Below are positions 1-6,178 of a DNA stretch of 7,676 nucleotides, in pieces; the stretch's first letter is position 1, and each line of letters begins with the position of its first letter. The stretch spans positions 1 to 7,676 of the forward strand of contig JAISPY010000073.1 of the NCBI GenBank assembly GCA_031274565.1, read 5' to 3'. Source of the stretch: Treponema sp. (GTDB taxonomy: Bacteria > Spirochaetota > Spirochaetia > Treponematales > Breznakiellaceae). The position numbers and the translations under genes were made by a program. The notes under the pieces were generated by a model. That model worked only from the letters and a program-made list of their open reading frames with translations, was not told where the DNA came from and searched no databases.

Positions 1-1422
1 ACCGATGCTCGGGCTTCCTCCAAGTCGAGTTCCAGTTCTTCGGAAACCGATGCATTACTCAGAAAAACGATGATCGCCATGTCAAGTCCCGATTACCGGG
101 TAACCGCGGGGGATGTGTATACCTTGACCTATCTAGCCGCAGGGACCCCGATAGTTTATAGAATCATCGTGGACAGTACCTATAAAATACGGGTCTCCAA
201 TTTAGGGATTATTACTATCGCGGGTAAAACCTTTCAACAGGTCAAGACCGAAGTTGAACAGATCGTTTCCGCTAACTATCCCCTGAGCGGCGTACAGTTG
301 GTTTTGACCGAACCTGCCCTGTTTAAAGTGCATATCACCGGAGAAGTCAAGGCCGCTCAAGAAAGTCAGGCCTGGGCCTTAGATCGGCTTTCTTCCCTGC
401 TCTCTCAGGATATCCTCACCGACTATGCTTCCTTACGAGATGTCTCGATACGTTCACTCAATGGACAAACCAAGACCTATGACCTGTTCAAGGCGGAGCG
501 GCTTGGGGACCTACAACAGGACCCCTACGTCCGGCCGGGAGATAGGATACAGGTGAACCGGGTCAAGCGGATTATTACCATTGAGGGAGCGGTTGAACGG
601 CCGGGAGCCTATCAACTGCTGCCGGGAGAAAACCTCAAGGAACTGGTTGACTATTATGCCGGCGGTTGTACCCCCCTGGCAGATACCTCCAGAATAGCAT
701 TGGTCCGGTATGTGGACAGTACGGTAGACTCAGGCAATAAAATATACCTTACCCTCCAAGAAGTAGCGGCTAATTATGACCTCCACCATTGGGATAGCAT
801 ACACATACCTACGATTATTGACCTGCTGCCCGTTATGTTTATAGAAGGCGCGATAAACCAAGCGCAGGATACGGTGGGACAGACGAATGTATCCAATAAA
901 CTCACCATACGGTTCAATGAGGGGGAAAATTATGCGTCCCTGGTACAACGGCATCAAAGTTGGTTTTCTGCTATATCGGATACGCGGAACGCCTATATCG
1001 TCCGGAACGCGGAACGGATACCGATCAACCTCAACCCGATGCTCTATGATTCAGCCTACCGGAGCGAGTATTTTGTCCGAGAGAACGATGTCCTGATCAT
1101 TCCCTTTAGACAGTATTTTGTAACCGTGGCAGGGGCGGTGGCCGTGGCGGGACGGTATCCCTACATCCCTGACCGGAGCTGGGACTATTATATCGCCCTT
1201 GCCGGCGGCTTTAACGCGGATAAGAACTCCCGGGGTGCGATAACCATACAAGATGTTACCGGGAAACTCCTGTCTAAATCCGATATAATTACCCCGGAAT
1301 CCATTATTACCGCCAAAACCAATAGTTTTCTCCATTATTTTAATCAGTATGCGCCGATTATCACGACGACCCTTTCCCTGATTACAACCGCGATCACCCT
1401 GAGTACCCTGTTGACCCGGTAA
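1..1422 (+). CDS. SLBB-domain polysaccharide export protein (5' partial)
   Basis: Envelope protein of the polysaccharide-export (Wza-like) superfamily, expected in the periplasm or outer envelope and involved in export of a surface polysaccharide. The frame is open from base 1, so the true start and any signal peptide lie upstream; the ATG at 70 is internal. 473 residues are visible. Residues 6-14 are a Ser-rich linker. Residues 31-40 (DYRVTAGDVY) begin the export-protein N-terminal domain. Four SLBB-type strands follow: FKVHITGEV near 108, IITIEGAVERPG near 191, PVMFIEGAI near 277 and YFVTVAGAV near 372. The C-terminus (about 450-471) is a hydrophobic, Thr-rich segment that could be a membrane helix. 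The motif order matches SLBB proteins I recall from Treponema. Its transport partners are not in the window. The family call is firm; the substrate and exact role are inferred. Confidence 0.88.
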   Translation, partial: TDARASSKSSSSSSETDALLRKTMIAMSSPDYRVTAGDVYTLTYLAAGTPIVYRIIVDSTYKIRVSNLGIITIAGKTFQQVKTEVEQIVSANYPLSGVQLVLTEPALFKVHITGEVKAAQESQAWALDRLSSLLSQDILTDYASLRDVSIRSLNGQTKTYDLFKAERLGDLQQDPYVRPGDRIQVNRVKRIITIEGAVERPGAYQLLPGENLKELVDYYAGGCTPLADTSRIALVRYVDSTVDSGNKIYLTLQEVAANYDLHHWDSIHIPTIIDLLPVMFIEGAINQAQDTVGQTNVSNKLTIRFNEGENYASLVQRHQSWFSAISDTRNAYIVRNAERIPINLNPMLYDSAYRSEYFVRENDVLIIPFRQYFVTVAGAVAVAGRYPYIPDRSWDYYIALAGGFNADKNSRGAITIQDVTGKLLSKSDIITPESIITAKTNSFLHYFNQYAPIITTTLSLITTAITLSTLLTR

Positions 1423-1438
1423 GTGCCGCATGAACGAA

Positions 1439-1468
1439 TTGACCTACCCCGGAAAAATAGTGTACCAT
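1439..1468 (+). promoter_or_regulatory. Possible promoter for the His-rich/CooT pair
   Basis: TTGACC (1439-1444), an 18-base spacer and TACCAT (1463-1468) resemble a sigma-70 promoter, 34 bases before the start codon at 1503. The -35 box is good and the -10 box is only fair. The 80-bp gap after the export gene makes a separate promoter reasonable, but read-through from upstream is equally possible. Confidence 0.3.
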
Positions 1469-1502
1469 CATCTTATCCATAAAATAGCGCTAAGGAGCAC
1501 CT

Positions 1503-1748
1503 ATGCAAAAAGAACACCCCCACTGCCACGAACATCCCCAGGATATTTCCCAAGTACGGGCCTTACTCGAATACCTGCTGGAGCATAACCGGCATCATGC
1601 GGGAGAACTGGGGGATATGGCCCACACCCTCTCCCATGCAGGGCTGGAGGAAGCCGCGGGTATCCTCCGCAAGGGCGTACAGGACTTTGAAAGCGGAAAT
1701 GAAAAGCTCGCCCAAGCCCTGGAACTCATCCAGAAAGGACAACGCTGA
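1503..1748 (+). CDS. Small His-rich protein, probable metal binding
   Basis: An 81-residue soluble protein with no signal peptide. Histidines at 5, 7, 9 and 11 plus Cys8 form a compact N-terminal metal-binding-like tip. Further histidines at 28, 31, 32, 41 and 45 lie on what reads as a helical hairpin (about 17-78, rich in Leu, Ala and Glu). It resembles short His-rich proteins of anaerobes, sometimes labelled DUF8180 or misnamed cobalt transporters, that I recall occurring beside CooT-like genes. A clear ribosome binding site, AAGGAG (1492-1497), sits 5 bases before the ATG. Its stop overlaps the start of the CooT-like gene by one base (TGATG), so the two are probably co-translated. A role in nickel or cobalt storage or delivery is an inference from histidine content and neighbour; no enzyme motif is visible. 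Confidence 0.85.
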   Translation: MQKEHPHCHEHPQDISQVRALLEYLLEHNRHHAGELGDMAHTLSHAGLEEAAGILRKGVQDFESGNEKLAQALELIQKGQR

Positions 1749-2197
1749 TGTGTTTATCCACCGTATATGAGCTGGGGACGGACGGTTCTCAGCGGATGCT
1801 GGCCGAATATGTGCGGGATCTCAGGGTTACGGGAGATGCCGTAACCCTGACCGACATCATGGGCAAGGAGATCCGCGTTTCCAGTTCGCTTCAGCGGATA
1901 GATCTGGTCAAAAATACGATCCTCATCGCGGGACTGCGGGAAAAAACAGGGAAACCTGAGCACCCCGTAAAAAAATACGAGATGGTACGGGAAATATTCA
2001 ACTCCTGCAGCAATAACCAGATGCGGGATGTGTTTATCACGGAGATCGAGACCGACGATGTGGATCAGCCGGTACAGGAATTCCTCACCGGTACGGAGGT
2101 TCATTACGAAAAACAGGATAACCGCCATGGGGTGGTGATTTTTGATATAAACACCGATGGGTTGATGCAGCGAATTACCTTCACGGAGCTTGACTGA
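1748..2197 (+). CDS. CooT-like nickel-binding protein with extra C-terminal domain
   Basis: 149 residues in two parts. Residues 1-62 match the CooT family: MCL at the N-terminus with the key Cys2 (the nickel ligand at the dimer interface in Rhodospirillum rubrum CooT), then alternating beta strands ending in RIDLVKNTILI. CooT proteins are normally about 60-70 residues and help load nickel into CO dehydrogenase. Residues 64-149 are an additional domain I do not recognise, with the stretches FNSCSNNQMRDVF (84-96) and ETDD (101-104), a Cys at 87 and a C-terminal strand QRITFTEL. The start codon overlaps the upstream stop, and AAAGGA (1734-1739) is a suitable ribosome binding site 8 bases away. 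The CooT assignment of the N-terminus is good. The client enzyme is not in the window and the function of the extension is unknown. Confidence 0.85.
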   Translation: MCLSTVYELGTDGSQRMLAEYVRDLRVTGDAVTLTDIMGKEIRVSSSLQRIDLVKNTILIAGLREKTGKPEHPVKKYEMVREIFNSCSNNQMRDVFITEIETDDVDQPVQEFLTGTEVHYEKQDNRHGVVIFDINTDGLMQRITFTELD

Positions 2198-2213
2198 GGG
2201 CGGTTTCCTGGGC

Positions 2214-2230
2214 AGGGGTCCCCTTTTATT
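2214..2230 (+). terminator. Weak possible terminator after the CooT-like gene
   Basis: A 4-bp stem AGGG/CCCT around a 3-base loop (2214-2224) is followed by TTTATTT. It is placed correctly, 17 bases after the stop codon, and the next 20 bases are pyrimidine rich. The stem is short, so termination would be weak at best. Confidence 0.22.
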
Positions 2231-2273
2231 TCCTCTTCTTTTATGTTATATTTGAGCTAGTTTTGAAATGTGT

Positions 2274-2294
2274 GTACCGCAAGAGGTGCAGTAC
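2274..2294 (+). promoter_or_regulatory. Dyad/hairpin in the leader of the HtrA-like protease gene
   Basis: Arms GTACCGCA (2274-2281) and TGCAGTAC (2287-2294) pair at 7 of 8 positions around the 5-base loop AGAGG. The dyad ends 6 bases before the ribosome binding site GAGGAGG (2301-2307). It could be an operator for a dimeric repressor or an RNA hairpin that affects initiation. It does not match the CIRCE heat-shock element. Confidence 0.35.
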
Positions 2295-2314
2295 TATCTT
2301 GAGGAGGAAAGCCG

Positions 2315-3541
2315 ATGAAACTCTACAGTCGCGGACAGCTGCTGCTGTTTTGTGGTTTGAGCGGTCTCATCGTCGCCGTTGGCGCGGTGGGGTTTGGATT
2401 GCTGAGAATACCCCATAAAGCGGATCCCATGCCCGTGAGCGCCGAGGCGGATTCCCCTGCGGCGGAGTTGTGGCAATCCAATTATCCGCAATCCCTCCAG
2501 CTCAATACAGCGGATCTGGCTCCCTATGCCGAGGATGAGCGGGAAAATATTGTCATCTATGAACGGCTCAATAGCGCGGTGGTCAATATCACCACCGAAA
2601 CCGTGGCGATCAACTGGTTTTTGGAGCCGGTGCCCCAAGAGGGCGGCTCTGGGTCGGGGTCCATCATTGATACCCGGGGCTATGTATTAACCAATAATCA
2701 TGTGATAGAAAACGCCTACAAGGTGTTTATCAACCTGGCCGATGGGAGTCAGTTCGAGGGAACCGTGGTGGGAACAGACCCGGAAAACGACCTTGCGGTG
2801 CTTAAATTCAGTCCTCCCCGGGGCCTTGAACTCCGTACCGTGCCCTTCGGGACTTCCGGGAATCTCAAGGTAGGCCAGAAGGTACTGGCCATCGGGAATC
2901 CCTTTGCCCTGGAACGGACCTTGACGGTGGGTATTGTTTCGGGTCTGGGCCGTCCCATTCAGACCTCCCAGCAGCATATCATCCGGGATATGATCCAGAC
3001 CGATGCGTCCATCAACCCGGGTAATTCCGGCGGTCCCCTACTCGATACCCAGGGCCGCATGATCGGTATCAATACGATGATCTATTCTCCTTCTGGCGGT
3101 TCCGTAGGTATCGGGTTTGCGGTGCCGGTGAATACCGCCAAGCGGGTGGTGGCGGAACTCATCGAATACGGAAAGGTGCGGCGGGGCTGGATTGATGCCA
3201 CGGTGGTGCAGCTTTTCCCGGCTCTGGTCCGGTACGCCAAACTGCCTGTATCCGGCGGCCTGTTAGTTTCCCGGATCAAACGGAGCGGCTTAGCGGAACG
3301 GGCGGGCGTCCGACAGGGTAGCGAACCGGTACGGTACGGTTCCAGCGTGATCTACCTGGGGGGAGACATCATCACTGCCGTGGATGGTATGAAGACCACT
3401 ACCCTAGCGGATCTTTACGCTGCCCTGGAAGACAACAAACCCGGAGAAAAAGTAGCGGTGGAAATGAGGCGCGGGGGAGAAACCGTACAACTGGAGATCA
3501 CCCTGGCGGACCGGGAAGAAGTGTTAAGCTCCGGACGCTAA
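2315..3541 (+). CDS. HtrA/Deg-family serine protease, membrane anchored, one PDZ domain
   Basis: A 408-residue trypsin-like protease of the HtrA/Deg family, acting in the periplasm on misfolded or damaged envelope proteins. A short basic start (MKLYSRGQ) precedes a hydrophobic segment at about 8-30, which reads as an uncleaved signal anchor. The catalytic triad is complete: His129 (LTNNHVIE), Asp159 (ENDLAVL) and Ser238 (GNSGGPLLD). A single PDZ domain spans about 290-400; its carboxylate-binding region is GGLLVSRI, and a short insertion before GGDIITAVDG resembles that in plant and cyanobacterial Deg proteases. One PDZ plus an N-terminal anchor is closer to DegS/HhoA-type members than to DegP. 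The start is fixed by a strong ribosome binding site, GAGGAGG, 7 bases upstream. It is separately placed from the nickel pair (117-bp gap with a leader dyad). Cys13 lies mid-helix and is not a convincing lipobox. Confidence 0.95.
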   Translation: MKLYSRGQLLLFCGLSGLIVAVGAVGFGLLRIPHKADPMPVSAEADSPAAELWQSNYPQSLQLNTADLAPYAEDERENIVIYERLNSAVVNITTETVAINWFLEPVPQEGGSGSGSIIDTRGYVLTNNHVIENAYKVFINLADGSQFEGTVVGTDPENDLAVLKFSPPRGLELRTVPFGTSGNLKVGQKVLAIGNPFALERTLTVGIVSGLGRPIQTSQQHIIRDMIQTDASINPGNSGGPLLDTQGRMIGINTMIYSPSGGSVGIGFAVPVNTAKRVVAELIEYGKVRRGWIDATVVQLFPALVRYAKLPVSGGLLVSRIKRSGLAERAGVRQGSEPVRYGSSVIYLGGDIITAVDGMKTTTLADLYAALEDNKPGEKVAVEMRRGGETVQLEITLADREEVLSSGR

Positions 3542-3590
3542 GAACCTGCATGCGAATACGAGCTCTGCTGGATATTGCTGCGGCTCCTCA

Positions 3591-4307
3591 CTACAGCCGG
3601 CTGGTTTGGCGGTAACTGAAATACGTGGTTTCAGAAAATATCAGGTGATCGAGAAAATGTAAGCCCAGGATTTCCGCAGCAGCCTGGAGACGGCGGGTGA
3701 TTTCATCATCCTCTGCAGAGGGGATGAGTTGGCCGGAAGGATGGTTGTGGGCAACGATCACCGCACTGGCCCGATCCAGGATGGGGTCGGCAAATACTTC
3801 CCGGGGATGCACGATGGTCCGGTTGACCAGGCCGATGGTAACGATCCGTACTGCCAGGACTTCATGGGCGCCGTTCAATGAAAGACAGATGAAGCGTTCC
3901 TGCCTGCGGTCCGCATGATGGCGGATCAGGGTGTAAATATCCTGGGGGTGCTTGATCCTGGTCCCTGTGGCACCCCAGCGCCGTCTGCCGAATTCCAGCA
4001 TGGCCACGATGGAACAGGCTTTGATCTTCCCCACCCCGGTCACCAAGGAGAGTTCCTTCACCAGGGGAATTCCCTTCTCCTGATCTAAGCGTTCCAGTAA
4101 TGTCTGGGCCCGGGTGTTCTCAGGGTCGTCCCGTATTCCCCCATTGAGGAGGATGGTAAGTAATTCCATATCCGACATCGCGGCAGGTCCGGCGTTGATG
4201 AGTTTTTCCCGAGGACGCTCCGCTTCATGAAGCGGGTTGGGATCTTGCCTCTGACCGGCATCTTGAACTTCAATTGGTTCACGATAATCTGAGTAGATAC
4301 GGTTCAT
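3591..4307 (-). CDS. radC: RadC-family JAMM-domain protein
   Basis: A 238-residue protein of the RadC (UPF0758, formerly DUF2466) family. The N-terminal part (about 31-109) has the typical RPREKLINAGPAAMSDMELL segment and a helix-hairpin-helix-like stretch (LVTGVGKIKACSI, about 88-100) expected to contact DNA. The C-terminal JAMM/MPN domain carries a complete metal-binding motif: Glu149, His187 and His189 in HNHPSG, Ser197 and Asp200. The family was once linked to DNA repair, but its true role is unsettled. The length fits the family's usual 220-230 residues. It converges with the protease gene across 49 bp without a clear shared terminator. The ATG is preceded by TAGTAGGGT, a weak, close ribosome binding site. 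A possible promoter (TTTAAA, 16 bases, TATCGT) lies just upstream, and an unassigned dyad lies about 57 bases upstream. Confidence 0.93.
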   Translation of the reverse strand: MNRIYSDYREPIEVQDAGQRQDPNPLHEAERPREKLINAGPAAMSDMELLTILLNGGIRDDPENTRAQTLLERLDQEKGIPLVKELSLVTGVGKIKACSIVAMLEFGRRRWGATGTRIKHPQDIYTLIRHHADRRQERFICLSLNGAHEVLAVRIVTIGLVNRTIVHPREVFADPILDRASAVIVAHNHPSGQLIPSAEDDEITRRLQAAAEILGLHFLDHLIFSETTYFSYRQTSRL

Positions 4308-4363
4308 ACCCTACTAACGATACGATCCTGGGTTATGCTTTAAACGCCGGGGTGGGTGGTAGG

Positions 4364-4379
4364 TATCCTGCACAGGATA
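4364..4379. promoter_or_regulatory. Perfect 7+7 dyad upstream of radC
   Basis: TATCCTG (4364-4370) and CAGGATA (4373-4379) are perfect inverted repeats separated by CA. The site lies 57 bases upstream of the radC start and within non-coding DNA, as expected for an operator. It is not the GAAC/GTTC-type SOS box. No other copy was noticed in the window. Confidence 0.35.
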
Positions 4380-4400
4380 AACGCATAGAACCATTTTGGA

Positions 4401-4427
4401 GGGGCTTCCCCCGCATTTTTTTCTTTT
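4401..4427 (+). terminator. Possible plus-strand terminator without an assigned gene
   Basis: GGGG, a 3-base loop and CCCC (4401-4411) are followed by CGCA and a T tract (seven T, one C, four T, ending at 4427). The T tract serves only plus-strand transcription, yet both flanking genes run on the minus strand. It may end transcripts antisense to radC's upstream region or an unannotated RNA, or be a chance structure. The stem is only four pairs. Confidence 0.28.
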
Positions 4428-4625
4428 CTAGTTTTCGAGGGCCGTAAGCCGCATCGGCCCTAGGTACTGCAGAAATGGCCGGCTTTTTTTAAGCTCCTCC
4501 AAACCAGTTCCTATTGATTCAGGGGATAGCATAGATTTGGAAATAGCCGCGAATAGGCGGGATGATTGTAGTAGCGAATAGATTGTGTAATAAAAAGCCG
4601 GGAGGTTTGTCTGGTAAGGTTTCAT
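4428..4625 (-). CDS. Doubtful small ORF (65 codons)
   Basis: An ATG-initiated minus-strand frame of 65 residues beginning MKPYQTNLPAFYY and ending MRLTALEN, with a possible ribosome binding site GAGG 6 bases before the ATG. The frame is also open further upstream, where it overlaps the 63-aa ORF. I see no domain, signal or membrane segment and do not recognise it. A second frame over the same bases (NRDRGLRIEAFYETLPDK) continues the 63-aa ORF past its stop codon and looks about as protein-like, so this region may instead be a decayed 3' end of that gene. Confidence 0.18.
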   Translation of the reverse strand: MKPYQTNLPAFYYTIYSLLQSSRLFAAISKSMLSPESIGTGLEELKKSRPFLQYLGPMRLTALEN

Positions 4626-4659
4626 AAAAGGCCTCGATCCGCAGCCCTCTGTCGCGGTT
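4626..4659. other. Short stretch, no supported gene
   Basis: Together with 4308-4625 this forms about 350 bases in which no gene is well supported. It contains the radC upstream region, the dyad at 4364, the plus-strand T-rich hairpin and the doubtful 65-codon frame. No RNA gene was recognised here. Confidence 0.4.
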
Positions 4660-4851
4660 TTAGTCCGGGATCGCCGGGTAAGGGGGATCTTGAGGTTCGT
4701 GTATGACATCGAGAAGCCAGATACGGGATTCAAGAGGGATCGCAATTCCATCTTCTTTGAGAGCGGTTGTATACTCGGTAATCATCTCTTCAATATCTTC
4801 AAGAGGGATACCTTTCTTTGCCGCTAGTTCTCTGAATTCAATGATCTCCAT
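4660..4851 (-). CDS. Small hypothetical protein (63 aa)
   Basis: A 63-residue, acidic, mostly helical-looking protein starting MEIIEFRELAAKKG; the segment LAAKKGIPLEDIEEMITEY (about 9-27) reads as two helices and could be a small DNA- or protein-binding element. I do not recognise the family. The start is supported by AAGAGG, with AGAGG 7 bases before the ATG, and it overlaps the stop of the upstream frame by 14 bases, which suggests translational coupling. After its TAA the same frame stays open for about 46 more codons, so it may be an intact small gene or a longer gene cut by a stop codon. Codon use is less G+C-rich than in the flanking large genes, which would suit acquired DNA. Its job is unknown. 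Confidence 0.5.
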   Translation of the reverse strand: MEIIEFRELAAKKGIPLEDIEEMITEYTTALKEDGIAIPLESRIWLLDVIHEPQDPPYPAIPD

Positions 4852-4978
4852 GCTTTAACCTCTTTTCAAGATAATGACCTATGGTTTTTGCCAGATGTCG
4901 TGGATGTGAATTGTTACCATACTCAGCCCAGCCTTCCGCAACCAATTCCCCTACGGTATTAGGGTCATGATTGGCCAC
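4838..4978 (-). CDS. Possible small hypothetical protein or gene remnant (about 46 aa)
   Basis: The minus-strand frame ending at 4838 encodes a plausible peptide: EGWAEYGNNSHPRHLAKT, then IGHYLEKRLKHGDH. The frame is open upstream into the lipoprotein gene, but that part (5028-5167) is only a shadow of the lipoprotein. The best in-frame start after the lipoprotein stop is GTG at 4978, which lacks a ribosome binding site. The frame also stays open back to the lipoprotein stop at 5028. A protein-like C-terminus without a proper start suggests either translation coupled to the lipoprotein or the tail of a truncated gene. It overlaps the next small gene by 14 bases. I do not recognise the family. 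A toxin-antitoxin-like pair with the 63-aa protein is conceivable from the layout alone, and I would not claim it. Confidence 0.32.
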   Translation of the reverse strand: MANHDPNTVGELVAEGWAEYGNNSHPRHLAKTIGHYLEKRLKHGDH

Positions 4979-5027
4979 ATGTATCCGCCGGAGGATAAGC
5001 CAGCCGTTACCTAGAGGAGCGTATGCC

Positions 5028-6116
5028 TCACCGCTGCTCCAGAACCGCTTCCAATGCTTTCCGGGGATCCTCCTCTTGGGGACGTAGGGTTTTTGCTGCG
5101 GCGATAAATCGGGGCAAATCCTGGCCGGAACGCTCGTACAGGTCCTGCAAATAGTCGCCGCCGCCATAATAGAGCCGGAAGAGTTCCAGATACCCGTTAT
5201 TCACGGGTAAACGGGAAAAGCCCCGGTAGGCATCACTGCGGAACCGAGTTTCGTACTCCGCCTCAAACCGGGTTTGTGCGGCCCGGATGATCGATTCTTT
5301 CTGGCGCAGCTTTTCCGCCCGGTCCGCAGGGCTGGTATACAAGGCATCCAATTCGGCAATCAAGTCCTGGACGAAGCTGAGGTAGGCTGCGGTATCCTGT
5401 TCAGCCTCCTGCATCCGCCGGTATTCCTCGGAATCACGGCCAAAGCGCTTTTCCATGTAACGCCGAGCGCCTTCACTGCCTACGAATTCCGCCAATGCTT
5501 CATTGAACTGGGACTGACCTTTGAGATACACCGTGGCATGCAGGGTTTCATGGATGAGCAGGTCCGCCAGGCGATAAAGGGGATACTCCCGCATATAAGA
5601 ATAGAGGGGATCCGAAAACCAGCCCAAGGTACTAAAGGCATCAACCTGCCTGACCCATACATCCAGACCCTGCTTCTTCAGCGTTTCCGCTTCCCGGCGG
5701 GCGTCTTCGGGATTAAAAAAGCCCTTATAGGGGACCTTGCCCACCAGGGGAAACCACCATTCATGCCGGGCAAAGGAATCCGCTGCGGATGCGGAGACCA
5801 CCGCAGCCAAGTAGTCCCGGTCAATAGCCACATAGCGGGTGTAATTGGCGCTTTCCTTGAGCCCCAGTTCTTGGGTGGCAAACCGGCGGATATCCTGAAT
5901 ATCTTCCACAAACCGGCGGTCTTCGGGTTCTTCCGGCGCACTGTTCCCACGAAGGAGGGACTCCAGGGGAACCGCTTTGTGGAGGTACCCCAGCATGATG
6001 ATGCCCTGTTTCAGGGTATAGCAACCGGAAAAGAGGGTCATACCGCCAAGAAATATGAGCACGGCTCCTACTGCCGGCAGAAACGTGCATAAAAAAGAGG
6101 AAGATGGATATTTCAT
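5028..6116 (-). CDS. Predicted aminopeptidase lipoprotein (COG4324/PF10023-like)
   Basis: A 362-residue putative zinc metallopeptidase anchored in the envelope. Residues 1-31 form a lipoprotein signal peptide with lipobox LFSGC and lipidated Cys32. The mature start, CYTLKQGIIMLGYLHKAVPL, is typical of the predicted-aminopeptidase family. The zinc motif is HETLH at 189-193 (ligands His189 and His193, general base Glu190), followed by FNEALAEFVG with Glu206 or Glu210 as the likely third ligand. The ATG at 6116 is chosen because it alone gives a proper signal peptide; the frame stays open upstream into the insertion sequence, where it only shadows the transposase. No good ribosome binding site is present (GGGG touches the ATG). 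An insertion sequence ends 44 bp upstream, so native control may be altered. The peptidase substrate is unknown. Confidence 0.9.
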   Translation of the reverse strand: MKYPSSSFLCTFLPAVGAVLIFLGGMTLFSGCYTLKQGIIMLGYLHKAVPLESLLRGNSAPEEPEDRRFVEDIQDIRRFATQELGLKESANYTRYVAIDRDYLAAVVSASAADSFARHEWWFPLVGKVPYKGFFNPEDARREAETLKKQGLDVWVRQVDAFSTLGWFSDPLYSYMREYPLYRLADLLIHETLHATVYLKGQSQFNEALAEFVGSEGARRYMEKRFGRDSEEYRRMQEAEQDTAAYLSFVQDLIAELDALYTSPADRAEKLRQKESIIRAAQTRFEAEYETRFRSDAYRGFSRLPVNNGYLELFRLYYGGGDYLQDLYERSGQDLPRFIAAAKTLRPQEEDPRKALEAVLEQR

Positions 6117-6123
6117 CCCCGTA

Positions 6124-6129
6124 AGTATA
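6124..6129 (-). promoter_or_regulatory. Candidate -10 box next to the lipoprotein start
   Basis: Read on the minus strand, TATACT (five of six consensus bases) lies 7 bases before the ATG of the lipoprotein gene. The matching -35 position (17-base spacer) reads TACTCA, which is poor. If used, transcription would begin at or next to the start codon, giving a leaderless message. Confidence 0.28.
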
Positions 6130-6156
6130 TTGAAAAAAGAAAGCCCTGAGTAGCAC

Positions 6157-6178
6157 GAAGCAGCAATTTTACTTTTAG
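6157..6178 (+). repeat. 22-bp direct repeat, left copy (contains left IS terminal repeat)
   Basis: Identical over 22 bases to 7554-7575. It consists of GAAG, the 17-bp IS end and one further G. It is also inverted relative to the IS right end at 7532-7548. It includes the transposase stop codon (6175-6177 on the minus strand). Confidence 0.9.

Noticed and set aside
70..1422. ATG at 70 as the start of the SLBB protein
   Set aside because: The frame is open back to base 1 and the preceding residues (Ser-rich linker) look like mature protein, so the gene is 5' truncated by the window edge.
1431..1598. Short plus-strand frame starting ATGAACGAATTG
   Set aside because: No ribosome binding site, and it overlaps the well supported His-rich gene in another frame.
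2315..2371. Lipobox reading of the protease N-terminus (LLLFC)
   Set aside because: Phe at the -1 position and a location in the middle of the hydrophobic segment make lipidation unlikely; a signal anchor fits better.
3542..3590. Bidirectional terminator between the protease gene and radC
   Set aside because: Only a 5-bp stem (CGGCT/AGCCG), partly over the radC stop codon, with no T tract on either strand.
4428..4751. 107-codon minus-strand frame starting at 4751
   Set aside because: Its first 30 codons overlap the better supported 63-aa frame and it has no ribosome binding site there. Only the later ATG at 4625 is even possible.
4979..5167. Upstream part of the 109-codon frame ending at 4838
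   Set aside because: Bases 5028-5167 belong to the lipoprotein C-terminus in another frame, and the peptide there is shadow-like.
5274..6092. Plus-strand frame of 272 codons
   Set aside because: It lies entirely antisense to the lipoprotein gene, whose signal peptide, lipobox and HExxH motif are unmistakable. The plus-strand translation has no recognisable features.
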